This document shows, one piece after another, positions 1-5,910 of a DNA stretch of 7,776 bases; within the stretch, counting starts at the first letter, position 1; each line of letters begins with the position of its first letter. The position numbers and the translations under genes are program-made. The notes beneath the pieces are model-generated. The model saw only the letters and a program-made list of their open reading frames with translations. It was not told where the DNA came from and did not search any database. Source of the stretch: Bacillota bacterium (GTDB lineage: Bacteria; Bacillota; Clostridia; Tissierellales; Sedimentibacteraceae); assembly GCA_023416855.1 (NCBI GenBank), contig JAEZGU010000037.1, positions 1 to 7,776 on the forward strand, read 5' to 3'.

Positions 1-189
1 ATATGGTTTTCTACCATCTATAAGCTTCCTTACATTATCAAGCATAGGTATGTTAATATTGTGATCTAAGAGTACCTTGCCCATACCTTGACTGTCAATT
101 GTGGTAGCCCCTATCTCCTCTTGGTAAAATACTTCATGTATATTATCTAATTTGGATATGTCATTTAATATTAATACTAAAGCAAACAT
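1..189 (-). CDS. P-II-like (GlnB-like) small regulatory protein, N-terminal part
   Basis: An open frame of 63 codons starts with ATG at 189-187 and runs off the left edge, so the C-terminus is not visible. The start is supported by a strong Shine-Dalgarno AAGGGGAGGT (210-201) about 11 nt upstream. The protein opens with a hydrophobic strand (MFALVLILND), a helix (ISKLDNIHEVFYQEE), then a second strand with GATTIDSQGMGKVL (residues 27-40). Further on is IPMLDNVRKLIDGRKPY (47-63). This strand-helix-strand order and the G-x-T-x-x-D-S-x-G-M-G pattern resemble short P-II-like ferredoxin-fold proteins of Clostridia and Thermotogae. The stretch between residues 40 and 47 is much shorter than the T-loop of classical GlnB/GlnK, and no uridylylation-site Tyr is visible there, so it is not a canonical P-II. 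Ligand and partner are unknown. It has its own promoter downstream of the hydrolase gene. The family call rests on recognition only. Confidence 0.6.
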   Translation of the reverse strand, partial: MFALVLILNDISKLDNIHEVFYQEEIGATTIDSQGMGKVLLDHNINIPMLDNVRKLIDGRKPY

Positions 190-210
190 TAAAGAATAAA
201 ACCTCCCCTT

Positions 211-269
211 GTTTAGTGCTAAGTTTTATGATTTCATCATTAGTGCAAACCGTCTTCGGCTTACTTCAC
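211..269 (-). promoter_or_regulatory. Potentially structured 5' leader of the P-II-like gene
   Basis: The roughly 75-nt leader predicted from the promoter at 274-302 can form two hairpins. Hairpin A pairs AAGCCG (262-257) with CGGTTT (252-247, one G-U pair) around the loop AAGA, and may be extended by GTG (269-267) with CAC (245-243). Hairpin B pairs ATGAT (240-236) with ATCAT (232-228) around GAA, and can extend through CTAA (243-240) with TTAG (222-219). The Shine-Dalgarno begins at 210. The heptamer GCACTAA occurs twice (246-240 and 219-213). I do not recognise a known riboswitch class. It may be a protein-binding leader, an unassigned RNA motif or chance folding. Confidence 0.3.
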
Positions 270-273
270 ACCG

Positions 274-302
274 ATTATATCATAAGGAAATTATCAATTC
301 AA
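274..302 (-). promoter_or_regulatory. Sigma-A-type promoter of the P-II-like gene
   Basis: On the minus strand, TTGAAT (302-297) is followed after exactly 17 bp by a perfect TATAAT (279-274). Transcription would start near 267, giving a leader of about 75 nt before the ATG at 189. The promoter lies within 20-50 bp of the stop codon of the upstream hydrolase gene, so the P-II-like gene can be expressed independently of it. Confidence 0.65.
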
Positions 303-322
303 TACATGTAATCAATAATTTC
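287..322. repeat. AT-rich inverted repeat over the P-II-like promoter
   Basis: GAAATTAT (287-294) and ATAATTTC (315-322) are perfect 8-bp inverted arms 20 bp apart. They extend inward by about 3 further pairs if G-U wobble is allowed in RNA. The dyad starts inside the promoter spacer, encloses the -35 element and ends in the stop codon of the hydrolase gene. It could be an operator or a weak hairpin at the end of the hydrolase mRNA. No run of T follows it, so it is not a good intrinsic terminator. In such AT-rich DNA chance is possible. Confidence 0.35.
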
Positions 323-999
323 TAAATGAAAACACTTTCATTTACATTTAATATTTTAACATTGGATGTTTTAACTTTATTTTTAAAATCTTCAGAATTT
401 ACTTTAATTATATCAAATGTATCGTAATGAAATGGTATAACTGTTTTTGCCTTTATAAAATCTACTGCTTTAACTGCATCCTCAATATCCATTGTATAGT
501 TTCCACCTATAGGCAAGAAAGCAACATCAATATTCTCATCCTCCAACAATTTCATATCAAGTGTTAAGCCCGTGTCGCCAGCATGATACACCTTTTTATT
601 GTTAATTTCAATTATAAACCCTCCAGGATTACCTCCATAAATTATATTACCATTATCGGTAATACCTGATCCATGTAATGCATTGGTCATTTTTACTGTA
701 CCAAAATCAAATTTCATTCGACCTCCAATATGCATTGCATGTGTTTTTATGTTAAATTTGTTAAGGTATGCAGATATTTCTGCATTGGCTATTACTAAAG
801 CTCTACATTTTTTAGCTATATCAACAGTATCGCCTAAATGATCACCATGACCATGTGTTACAAAAATATGTGTAATATCATACAAATCATTCACATCAAT
901 TTTTGCAAGAGGATTACCTGATATAAAGGGATCTATAATACCCTTAAATTTTCCTTCTTCTATTAATACTGCCGCGTGTCCTAAATAAGTAATTTTCAT
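322..999 (-). CDS. UPF0173-family metal-dependent hydrolase (metallo-beta-lactamase fold)
   Basis: A complete 225-residue protein, close to the usual length of the family (B. subtilis YtkL type). Metal-binding motifs are in order: HGHGDH at residues 49-54 (the HxHxDH core), a His in ALHG at 109, HAGD at 139-142 and the C-terminal IPFHYDTF with His191. The N-terminus MKITYLGHAA and the internal NGNIIYGGNPGGF and LPIGGNYTMD blocks are family hallmarks. No signal peptide is seen, so it should be cytoplasmic. The natural substrate is not established for this family and I do not assign one. The frame extends upstream to a GTG at 1008, but AAAGGA (1016-1011) leaves only 2 nt to that codon and 11 nt to the ATG at 999. 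The family N-terminus also fits the ATG. The gene has its own promoter just past the liv terminator and need not belong to the liv operon. Confidence 0.9.
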   Translation of the reverse strand: MKITYLGHAAVLIEEGKFKGIIDPFISGNPLAKIDVNDLYDITHIFVTHGHGDHLGDTVDIAKKCRALVIANAEISAYLNKFNIKTHAMHIGGRMKFDFGTVKMTNALHGSGITDNGNIIYGGNPGGFIIEINNKKVYHAGDTGLTLDMKLLEDENIDVAFLPIGGNYTMDIEDAVKAVDFIKAKTVIPFHYDTFDIIKVNSEDFKNKVKTSNVKILNVNESVFI

Positions 1000-1010
1000 A
1001 TAAGCCACCG

Positions 1011-1016
1011 TCCTTT
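1011..1016 (-). promoter_or_regulatory. Ribosome binding site deciding the hydrolase start
   Basis: AAAGGA read on the minus strand lies 11 nt before ATG 999-997 but only 2 nt before the in-frame GTG 1008-1006. The spacing favours the ATG, although 11 nt is slightly long and the site is weaker than those of the liv genes. Confidence 0.6.
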
Positions 1017-1030
1017 ACAATTTTAACTAT

Positions 1031-1059
1031 ATAATAACTTCATAATGCAAATAAATCAA
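1031..1059 (-). promoter_or_regulatory. Promoter of the UPF0173 hydrolase gene
   Basis: On the minus strand TTGATT (1059-1054), a 17-bp spacer and TATTAT (1036-1031) form a reasonable sigma-A-like promoter (4/6 and 5/6 matches). It sits directly downstream of the liv operon terminator and would give a leader of about 25 nt before the Met codon at 999. This supports separate transcription of the hydrolase gene. Confidence 0.5.
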
Positions 1060-1060
1060 T

Positions 1061-1084
1061 AAGAAAAACCTCATAATGAGGTTT
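1061..1084 (-). terminator. Rho-independent terminator of the liv operon
   Basis: ATGAGGTTT (1076-1084) and AAACCTCAT (1066-1074) are perfect 9-bp inverted arms. As RNA this is at least a 7-bp stem with a 5-nt loop. On the minus strand it is followed at once by TTTTT, then CTT. It begins 8 bp after the livF stop codon, where an operon-ending terminator is expected. The AT-rich stem base may allow some read-through into the hydrolase gene. Confidence 0.8.
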
Positions 1085-1091
1085 CCGCATT

Positions 1092-1823
1092 CTATAAATT
1101 ATCGATAAAATTTGTTTGCGTTTTTTTACCTAAATAAGCTTCCTGAATTTTCTCATTAGTGATTAACTCATTTGCTATTCCTTCCATTGTAATTACTCCT
1201 TGTTCCAACACATATGCATAATCAGCTATGGATAAAGCTCTAAAAGCATTTTGTTCCACTAATAATATAGTTTTTCCCATATTTTTTATTTCAATTATTA
1301 TATCGAATATAGTATTTATTAATAAAGGTGCAAGACCAAGAGATGGCTCATCAAGCAAAATTAAATTAGGATTTGACATCAATCCCCTTCCCATTGCAAG
1401 CATTTGTTGTTCTCCACCTGATAATGTTCCTGCTATTTGCTTTTCTCTTTCTTTTAAAATTGGGAAAATATCAAATATTCTTTTTAAATCCTTTTCTATT
1501 TCATTTTTATCATTTCTTAAAAACGAACCCATCCTAAGGTTTTCCATAACCGTCAAGTTAGCAAAAATTATTCTGCCTTCAGGCACCTGACAAATACCAG
1601 ATTGAACTATTTTATGCGTATGTCTTGGTAGTTTTTCTCCCTTATAATATATTTCTCCTGCTTTATATTTTACTATTCCGCTGATAGCATTAATTAGTGT
1701 AGATTTTCCTGCTCCATTTGAACCTATTATAGAAACTATCTGCCCTTCTGTAACATTCAATGATACTCCCTTTAAAGCATGAATACCCCCGTAAAATACA
1801 TTTAAATTGTTAACTTTCAGCAT
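1092..1823 (-). CDS. livF: Branched-chain amino acid ABC transporter ATP-binding protein LivF
   Basis: A 243-residue cytoplasmic ATPase, a few residues longer than typical LivF (about 235). Visible motifs: Walker A GSNGAGKST (34-42), Q-loop Gln79 in CQVPEGR, ABC signature LSGGEQQ (134-140), Walker B LILLDEP (154-160). The switch position reads LLVEQN, with Gln191 in place of the usual His, which is typical of LivF. It should form the ATPase pair with LivG and power LivH/LivM. The ATG at 1823 is preceded by GAGGAG (1836-1831) with 7-nt spacing. The gene overlaps the end of livG by 14 bp (1810-1823), indicating translational coupling. It is the last gene of the operon, with the terminator 8 bp beyond. 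The ligand preference of the transporter is inferred from family and gene order. Confidence 0.93.
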   Translation of the reverse strand: MLKVNNLNVFYGGIHALKGVSLNVTEGQIVSIIGSNGAGKSTLINAISGIVKYKAGEIYYKGEKLPRHTHKIVQSGICQVPEGRIIFANLTVMENLRMGSFLRNDKNEIEKDLKRIFDIFPILKEREKQIAGTLSGGEQQMLAMGRGLMSNPNLILLDEPSLGLAPLLINTIFDIIIEIKNMGKTILLVEQNAFRALSIADYAYVLEQGVITMEGIANELITNEKIQEAYLGKKTQTNFIDNL

Positions 1824-2592
1824 ATTTATTCTCCTCTTTCCCTAAATAAGCTTCTATAACTTTTTTGTTTTCTTGAATTTCTTTTGGTGTTCCAAGGGCA
1901 AGAGGAATACCAAAGTTAAGTACAAAAATTCTGTCACAAATGCCCATTATCAAATCCATATGATGTTCAATAATCAATACAGTTAAGTCAAATGCATCTC
2001 TTATTTCCTTTATTAATGACATAAGTTGTATGGTTTCTTCAGGATTCATACCGGCAGCAGGTTCATCAAGAAGCAATAATTTAGGGTCCAAAGCAAGTGC
2101 TCTTGCTATTTCAAGCTTTCTTTGAAGACCATATGGCAAATTTGAAGCAACTATATCTTTATATTCCCATAATCCCATTAATTTTAATAATTCATCTGTT
2201 TTATAATTTATAATTTTTTCCTGATTTTTAAATTTTCCTATTCTTAATATAGTATTGAACAAATTATAGTCGGCAGATTTATGGCATGCTGTTAACACAT
2301 TATCGTACGCAGTAAGTTTTTTAAACAATCTAATATTTTGAAACGTCCTTGTTATTCCCATATTAGCTATCTCAAATGGTTTTACATTATGTAATTTACT
2401 GTCATTATAATATATTTCTCCCTCAGTTATAGCATATATAGATGTAATTAAGTTAAAAATGGTCGTTTTACCTGCACCGTTTGGACCAATCAGCCCAAAA
2501 ATTTCCCCTTGCTCAATATGAAAAGTTACATTATCAACAGCCGTAAGCCCTCCAAATTTTTTTGTTACATTATTAAGAGAAAGTACACTCAT
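1810..2592 (-). CDS. livG: Branched-chain amino acid ABC transporter ATP-binding protein LivG
   Basis: A 260-residue ATPase of normal LivG length. Walker A is GPNGAGKTT (36-44), the Q-loop Gln is at 85 (TRTFQNIRLF), Walker B is LLLLDEP (172-178) and the switch His is at 210 in IIEHHMD. The signature region reads LPYGLQRKLEIARAL (from residue 152) rather than LSGGQ, a substitution characteristic of LivG proteins. The C-terminal GTP-x-EI then VIEAYLG block is the usual LivG ending. This subunit keeps the switch His that LivF lacks, the normal arrangement for the LivF/LivG heterodimer. The ATG shares ATGA with the stop codon of livM (2589-2592). A full AGGAGGT lies just upstream inside livM, so the start is secure. 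Confidence 0.94.
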   Translation of the reverse strand: MSVLSLNNVTKKFGGLTAVDNVTFHIEQGEIFGLIGPNGAGKTTIFNLITSIYAITEGEIYYNDSKLHNVKPFEIANMGITRTFQNIRLFKKLTAYDNVLTACHKSADYNLFNTILRIGKFKNQEKIINYKTDELLKLMGLWEYKDIVASNLPYGLQRKLEIARALALDPKLLLLDEPAAGMNPEETIQLMSLIKEIRDAFDLTVLIIEHHMDLIMGICDRIFVLNFGIPLALGTPKEIQENKKVIEAYLGKEENKYAES

Positions 2593-3473
2593 GATTTTAC
2601 CTCCTCTTTCTTATTGTTTATTCTTTTTATCAGCTTAACAATTGGTTTTATGTTGAACTCTTTACCACCCATAAGTCCCTGTGGTCTTGTAATCATAATT
2701 AATATAACAGCCGCACCGTAAATTACTAACCTCCAATTGTAGAAGCTCCTTAAAATTTCCGGTAAGAATGTTAATAGTATTGTACCTACAACACTTCCTG
2801 ACACACTGCCTAATCCACCAAATATCACTATAATGGTTAACTCTGTAGATTTAACCATTTTAAACATAATAGGTTGAATATAACCTAAATAATGTGCCAG
2901 CAGCCCACCAGAAATGCCTGCATATAATGCACTTATGGCCAGGGCCATCATTTTATATTTAAAAACATCTATTCCAATAGTTTGTGCAGCAAGTTCTTCT
3001 TCTCTGATTGCAACCATGTTTCTTCCATGCCTTGATTTAATAATTGAAACTAAAACAAACACAGCTATAATATTTATTATAATAACATTAAATAAAGTAG
3101 TTGTACCTTGTGTTGGAATACTTGACAGACCTCTTGCTCCACCAAAGTATTGTACATTATCAAGAATCAATCTGGTCGCCTCTCCAAATCCTAATGTAGC
3201 TATACAAAAATAATCTCCTTTTAAATTTAAAGTTAGCTTACCTATAACCAAGCTAACTAACATTGCTGATAAACCACCAATTATTAGCGCAATAAAAAAA
3301 GGTATTCCATATTTCATGGTCATTGAAGCCGCCATATATGCCCCAATAGCCATGAAGCCGGCATGACCAAATGAAAATAGACCTGTAAATCCGGTCAATA
3401 AAGATAATCCAAGTACAGTCATTAAATTTATACCTGACAATATTAATATACCTGATACATAATCCCAGCTCAT
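2589..3473 (-). CDS. livM: Branched-chain amino acid ABC transporter permease LivM
   Basis: A 294-residue integral membrane protein of the short LivM type found in Firmicutes, without the N-terminal extension of the E. coli protein. Hydrophobic segments run through most of its length. The family block LLTGFTGLFSFGHAGFMAIGAY covers about residues 25-46 (here split: LLTGFTGLFSFGHAG, then FMAIGAY). The cytoplasmic coupling (EAA-like) loop IREEELAAQTIGIDVFKYK is at about 157-174, followed by a helix, and GGLGSVSGSVVG is at 219-230. RPQGLMGG (263-270) precedes a basic cytoplasmic tail. It forms the translocation path with LivH. The ATG at 3473 is preceded by AGGAGGT at 3484-3478, which overlaps the TAG stop of livH; the gap between the genes is 9 bp. 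Confidence 0.93.
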   Translation of the reverse strand: MSWDYVSGILILSGINLMTVLGLSLLTGFTGLFSFGHAGFMAIGAYMAASMTMKYGIPFFIALIIGGLSAMLVSLVIGKLTLNLKGDYFCIATLGFGEATRLILDNVQYFGGARGLSSIPTQGTTTLFNVIIINIIAVFVLVSIIKSRHGRNMVAIREEELAAQTIGIDVFKYKMMALAISALYAGISGGLLAHYLGYIQPIMFKMVKSTELTIIVIFGGLGSVSGSVVGTILLTFLPEILRSFYNWRLVIYGAAVILIMITRPQGLMGGKEFNIKPIVKLIKRINNKKEEVKS

Positions 3474-3482
3474 AACAACCTC

Positions 3483-4367
3483 CTATGCCTTATCTTCTGT
3501 TGTCTTGCCCATTAAACCTGTAGGTTTTATTACAAGAACAATAATTAATAATGCAAATGCAATTAAATCTCTGTATTGTGATGAAAAATAACCGGATACC
3601 ATTGTCTCAATAAGCCCTAAGAGAACAGAACCTATTACTGCTCCCGGCAAGCTTCCCAGTCCCCCAAAAACAGCTGCTATAAATGATTTAGTTGTTATGT
3701 TTCCAATTTGTGGATAGACTGTATATCTCATTCCAAAAAGCATTCCTGCAAGACCTGCTAATAGTCCGCCTAAAGCAAAAATAATAAAAATAACTTTGTC
3801 AACATTTACTCCCATTAAGGTGCTACCTTTTATACTGTAGGATGTAGCTCTTATTGACAACCCTATCCTTGTTTTTTCAATAATATATACTAATGCCATT
3901 AAGCTTATTGCAGATATTATAAACATCAATAAATCTATTCTTCCTAATGCTATATTTCCAAGCATTATAGGCTCTGAAGAAAAAATCGTAGGATATGATC
4001 TGAATGTTGGCCCTATAGGTGATGCAATGACTACATTTTCTAAAAATATCGAAGCTCCCATTGCAGATATTATGAAATAAAGAAAAGGAGCATTTCTTTT
4101 TCTCAAAGGTCTGTATACAATTTTCTCCATTACAACCGCTAAAAGACCCGAGCCAAAGGCGGATAATAAAAACGCTACAAAAAATGGTACTTTTAGAAAG
4201 GTCAAACTAAAATACCCTATGTAAGCTCCTATCATTATTACTCCACCATGGGCAAAGTTGGAAAAGTTCATAATACTGTATACAAGGGAATATCCCACCG
4301 CCATCAAAGCATAAACACTACCTATGGACAATCCGTTAATAACCTGTTGTAAGAATAGTTCACTCAT
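3483..4367 (-). CDS. livH: Branched-chain amino acid ABC transporter permease LivH
   Basis: A 294-residue permease of typical LivH length. The N-terminal hallmark is visible as NGLSIGSVYALMAVGYSLVY (11-30), then MNFSNFAHGG (33-42). The block FGGLGSLPGAVIGS (234-247) and the ending KPTGLMG are also family features. The coupling loop around residues 169-193 reads RATSYSIKGSTLMGVNVDKV. It keeps the RA and LMGVNVD parts but has SYSIKGS where E. coli LivH has acidic residues (RACAEDLKMASLLGIN), a mild departure. Start ATG 4367-4365 has GGAGGAG (4380-4374) 6 nt upstream. It lies 49 bp downstream of livK, across a hairpin, and heads the tightly coupled H-M-G-F block. Confidence 0.93.
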   Translation of the reverse strand: MSELFLQQVINGLSIGSVYALMAVGYSLVYSIMNFSNFAHGGVIMIGAYIGYFSLTFLKVPFFVAFLLSAFGSGLLAVVMEKIVYRPLRKRNAPFLYFIISAMGASIFLENVVIASPIGPTFRSYPTIFSSEPIMLGNIALGRIDLLMFIISAISLMALVYIIEKTRIGLSIRATSYSIKGSTLMGVNVDKVIFIIFALGGLLAGLAGMLFGMRYTVYPQIGNITTKSFIAAVFGGLGSLPGAVIGSVLLGLIETMVSGYFSSQYRDLIAFALLIIVLVIKPTGLMGKTTEDKA

Positions 4368-4390
4368 TTATAGCTCCTCCTATTGAAAGC

Positions 4391-4413
4391 TAAGGCGGTT
4401 TTAACCCGCCTTA
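4391..4413 (-). promoter_or_regulatory. Intercistronic GC-rich hairpin between livK and livH
   Basis: TAAGGCGG (4391-4398) and CCGCCTTA (4406-4413) are perfect 8-bp inverted arms with a 7-nt loop, the most GC-rich spot nearby. On the minus strand it begins 3 nt after the livK stop codon and is followed by TTAGCTTTC, not a T-run. It is therefore better read as an mRNA-stabilising or partially attenuating hairpin than as a true terminator. Such an element would let the binding protein be made in excess over the permease. Confidence 0.6.
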
Positions 4414-4416
4414 TAT

Positions 4417-5580
4417 TTATTGTAAACCATACTTTTCTTGGAAAATATAATCTGCATTCTCTATTTTAACTATTGCAGCTTGTTTTCCAACAGGATTATG
4501 ATCTTCTTCACTTATCTTTATAGTTCCTGTTACACCTTCTACTGTTACTTTAGTTAATGATTCTGTTATTTTAACAGGATCTGTAGAGTTCGCATCAATG
4601 ATTGCAGCTTCTAAAAGCTTAAAGGCATCATGTGCCATGTAACCGTTTAGCTCCATAGGTAAATTGTATTTTGATTTATATGCTTCCTGTAAAGGTTTAA
4701 CCTCAGGATCATTAAAATCTAAATGGTTTACAACATAACTACCCTCTATTGATTTTGCAGCCATTTCCATTAATTGTTCTGATGGCCATCCATCACCGCC
4801 TATAAGTGTCGCATTAATTCCAAGGTCTCTTGCTTGATTAGCACTTAGTGCAACCTCTTTGTAATAATACGGCATCAATATTAGGTCCGGATTTGAATCT
4901 TTAATTTTACTAAGCTGTGGTCTGAAATCAACGTCTCCTTCTTTAAATCCCTCTTTAGCTACTATTTTACCGCCCTTTTCCGCAAATGTCTTTTCAAAGA
5001 ATTCTGTGAATCCTTGTGAATAATCGCTTGCTACATCATATAATATTGCTGCATTTTTTAACCCTAATCTGTCATATGCATAACCTGCTGCTACTGCACC
5101 TTGATATGGGTCAATGAAGCAAACTCTAAAATTATATGGTTTTACACTCCCATCATCTCCTACAGTAACCTTTGGATTGGTTGCTACTGTTGCTATATCA
5201 GGAATCTTATATTGCTCAAGTACTGCAGATATGGAAATTGCCTGACCGCTTGCATTTGGTCCTATTATTGCCACTACACCGTCTTGAGTAATCAATCTTT
5301 TAACTACATTTACAGCTTCAGCTGCATCTCCTTTTGTATCATAATAAATTCCTTCAACTTGTTTTCCTAAAATGCCACCATTAGCATTTACTTCTTCAAT
5401 CAACATTTTTACTGTATTGCTTTCGCAGGTTCCCCAAACAGCTTGATCACCTGTTAAAGAACCTATCCAGCCTATTTTGATAGTGTCACTTGTAGCCGTT
5501 GTTGTTCCTGTTCCACAAGCTGATAGCATCATAGTGATAATTAATAATACACTAACTAAACACAATACCCTTTTTTTCAT
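4417..5580 (-). CDS. livK: Branched-chain amino acid ABC transporter substrate-binding lipoprotein
   Basis: A 387-residue binding protein of the Leu/Ile/Val-binding (Peripla_BP_6, type I fold) family. The N-terminus is a lipoprotein signal: MKKR, a hydrophobic stretch, and the lipobox LSAC with Cys22, followed by a Thr-rich linker. After lipidation it would be anchored to the outer face of the membrane. The mature part opens with IKIGWIGSLTGD (34-45). The ligand-cleft region includes GPNASGQAIS (107-116) and TVATNP (131-136). FRVCFIDPYQG (151-161), YDVASDYSQGF (181-191) and GGDGW (261-265) are blocks common in clostridial binding proteins. The ligand is most likely leucine, isoleucine or valine, but related proteins bind other amino acids or amides, so specificity is inferred. 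The ATG at 5580 has AGGAGGAA about 4-5 nt upstream. It is the first gene of the operon. Confidence 0.93.
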   Translation of the reverse strand: MKKRVLCLVSVLLIITMMLSACGTGTTTATSDTIKIGWIGSLTGDQAVWGTCESNTVKMLIEEVNANGGILGKQVEGIYYDTKGDAAEAVNVVKRLITQDGVVAIIGPNASGQAISISAVLEQYKIPDIATVATNPKVTVGDDGSVKPYNFRVCFIDPYQGAVAAGYAYDRLGLKNAAILYDVASDYSQGFTEFFEKTFAEKGGKIVAKEGFKEGDVDFRPQLSKIKDSNPDLILMPYYYKEVALSANQARDLGINATLIGGDGWPSEQLMEMAAKSIEGSYVVNHLDFNDPEVKPLQEAYKSKYNLPMELNGYMAHDAFKLLEAAIIDANSTDPVKITESLTKVTVEGVTGTIKISEEDHNPVGKQAAIVKIENADYIFQEKYGLQ

Positions 5581-5607
5581 AGCTTCCTCCTATTAATAAA
5601 ACAAGTA

Positions 5608-5625
5608 GTCTAACGTCTTAGACGT
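5608..5625. repeat. Overlapping inverted repeats in the livK leader
   Basis: GTCTAA-CGTC-TTAGAC (5608-5623) and ACGTCT-T-AGACGT (5613-5625) are two perfect 6-bp dyads sharing bases. Only one of the two could form as a hairpin in the mRNA at a time. The element sits between the predicted liv transcription start (near 5654) and the Shine-Dalgarno at about 5590. It is the only GC-containing block in that leader. It could be an operator downstream of the start or an mRNA hairpin. Confidence 0.45.
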
Positions 5626-5660
5626 GGACAACTTAATTTAGTTATAATATATTATAAGAT

Positions 5661-5689
5661 TTTATAGATTTAATGACTTGTTTTTTCAA
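5661..5689 (-). promoter_or_regulatory. Promoter of the liv operon
   Basis: On the minus strand TTGAAA (5689-5684), a spacer of exactly 17 bp and TATAAA (5666-5661) match the sigma-A consensus at 5/6 and 5/6. Transcription would start near 5654 and give a leader of about 75 nt. A perfect TATAAT at 5656-5651 also exists, but has no -35 at proper distance. No T-box or other long leader would fit in this distance. Confidence 0.6.
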
Positions 5690-5721
5690 ATTTACATAAT
5701 TTGTTGATTCAAAAAACTTTA

Positions 5722-5745
5722 AATTTTGATAATTTTCTACTATTT
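5722..5745. promoter_or_regulatory. Weak CodY-like motifs upstream of the liv promoter
   Basis: Two overlapping 15-mers, AATTTTGATAATTTT (5722-5736) and AATTTTCTACTATTT (5731-5745), each match the published CodY box AATTTTCWGAAAATT at 11 of 15 positions. CodY senses branched-chain amino acids and often represses their transport genes in Firmicutes. However, four mismatches in DNA this AT-rich is weak, and the sites lie upstream of the -35 rather than over the promoter. Confidence 0.2.
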
Positions 5746-5772
5746 TTAATGAAGTCTTAATATTTATTTAAG

Positions 5773-5800
5773 TTGATTTTATATAATAAAATGATATAAT
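5773..5800 (+). promoter_or_regulatory. Distal promoter candidate of the activase gene
   Basis: TTGATT (5773-5778), a 16-bp spacer and a perfect TATAAT (5795-5800) form a plausible sigma-A-like promoter reading rightward. Transcription would begin near 5807, giving a leader of about 160 nt containing two dyads. The strong AT bias makes false TATAAT matches common, so this is tentative. Confidence 0.4.
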
Positions 5801-5834
5801 ATACTAAATTACTAAATTGTTAAAAATGCTCTTT

Positions 5835-5858
5835 ACACAATAATATATTATTATGTGT
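5835..5858. repeat. AT-rich palindrome in the activase leader
   Basis: AATAATATATTATT (5839-5852) is a perfect 14-bp palindrome. ACAC (5835-5838) and GTGT (5855-5858) extend the pairing after a 2-nt bulge. It lies between the two activase promoter candidates and could be a regulator site or a leader hairpin. Confidence 0.35.
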
Positions 5859-5877
5859 GCAATTGAGAAATAAGTAT

Positions 5878-5901
5878 TCGACTTTCCCATAGGATGGTCG
5901 A
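5878..5901. repeat. Nested dyad just upstream of the proximal activase promoter
   Basis: TCGAC (5878-5882) pairs with GTCGA (5897-5901), and CCAT (5887-5890) with ATGG (5894-5897). The two pairings share one G, so they compete at that base. The block is less AT-rich than its surroundings and ends about 10 bp before the proximal -35 region, where an activator or repressor site could sit. Confidence 0.4.
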
Positions 5902-5910
5902 TAATCTGCT

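Noticed and set aside
1000..1008. GTG start at 1008 for the hydrolase, adding three residues
   Set aside because: The ribosome binding site would be only 2 nt away, and the family N-terminus MKITYLGHA begins at the ATG at 999.
1228..1590. Open frame of 120 codons on the plus strand
   Set aside because: It lies wholly antisense inside livF, has no recognisable motifs, and is explained by the codon pattern of the real gene.
2509..2721. Open frame of 70 codons on the plus strand across the livG/livM junction
   Set aside because: Antisense to two well-supported overlapping genes, and no family resemblance.
2914..3213. Open frame of 99 codons on the plus strand
   Set aside because: Antisense to livM; its hydrophobic look mirrors the membrane protein on the other strand.
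4391..4413. Full intrinsic terminator after livK
   Set aside because: No T-run follows the stem on the minus strand, and livH follows in the same direction without a clear promoter of its own.
5101..5370. Open frame of 89 codons on the plus strand
   Set aside because: Antisense inside livK, with composition unlike a real protein.
5590..5654. T-box or other long riboswitch in the liv leader
   Set aside because: The predicted leader is only about 75 nt, and no specifier loop, T-box sequence or terminator/antiterminator pair is visible.
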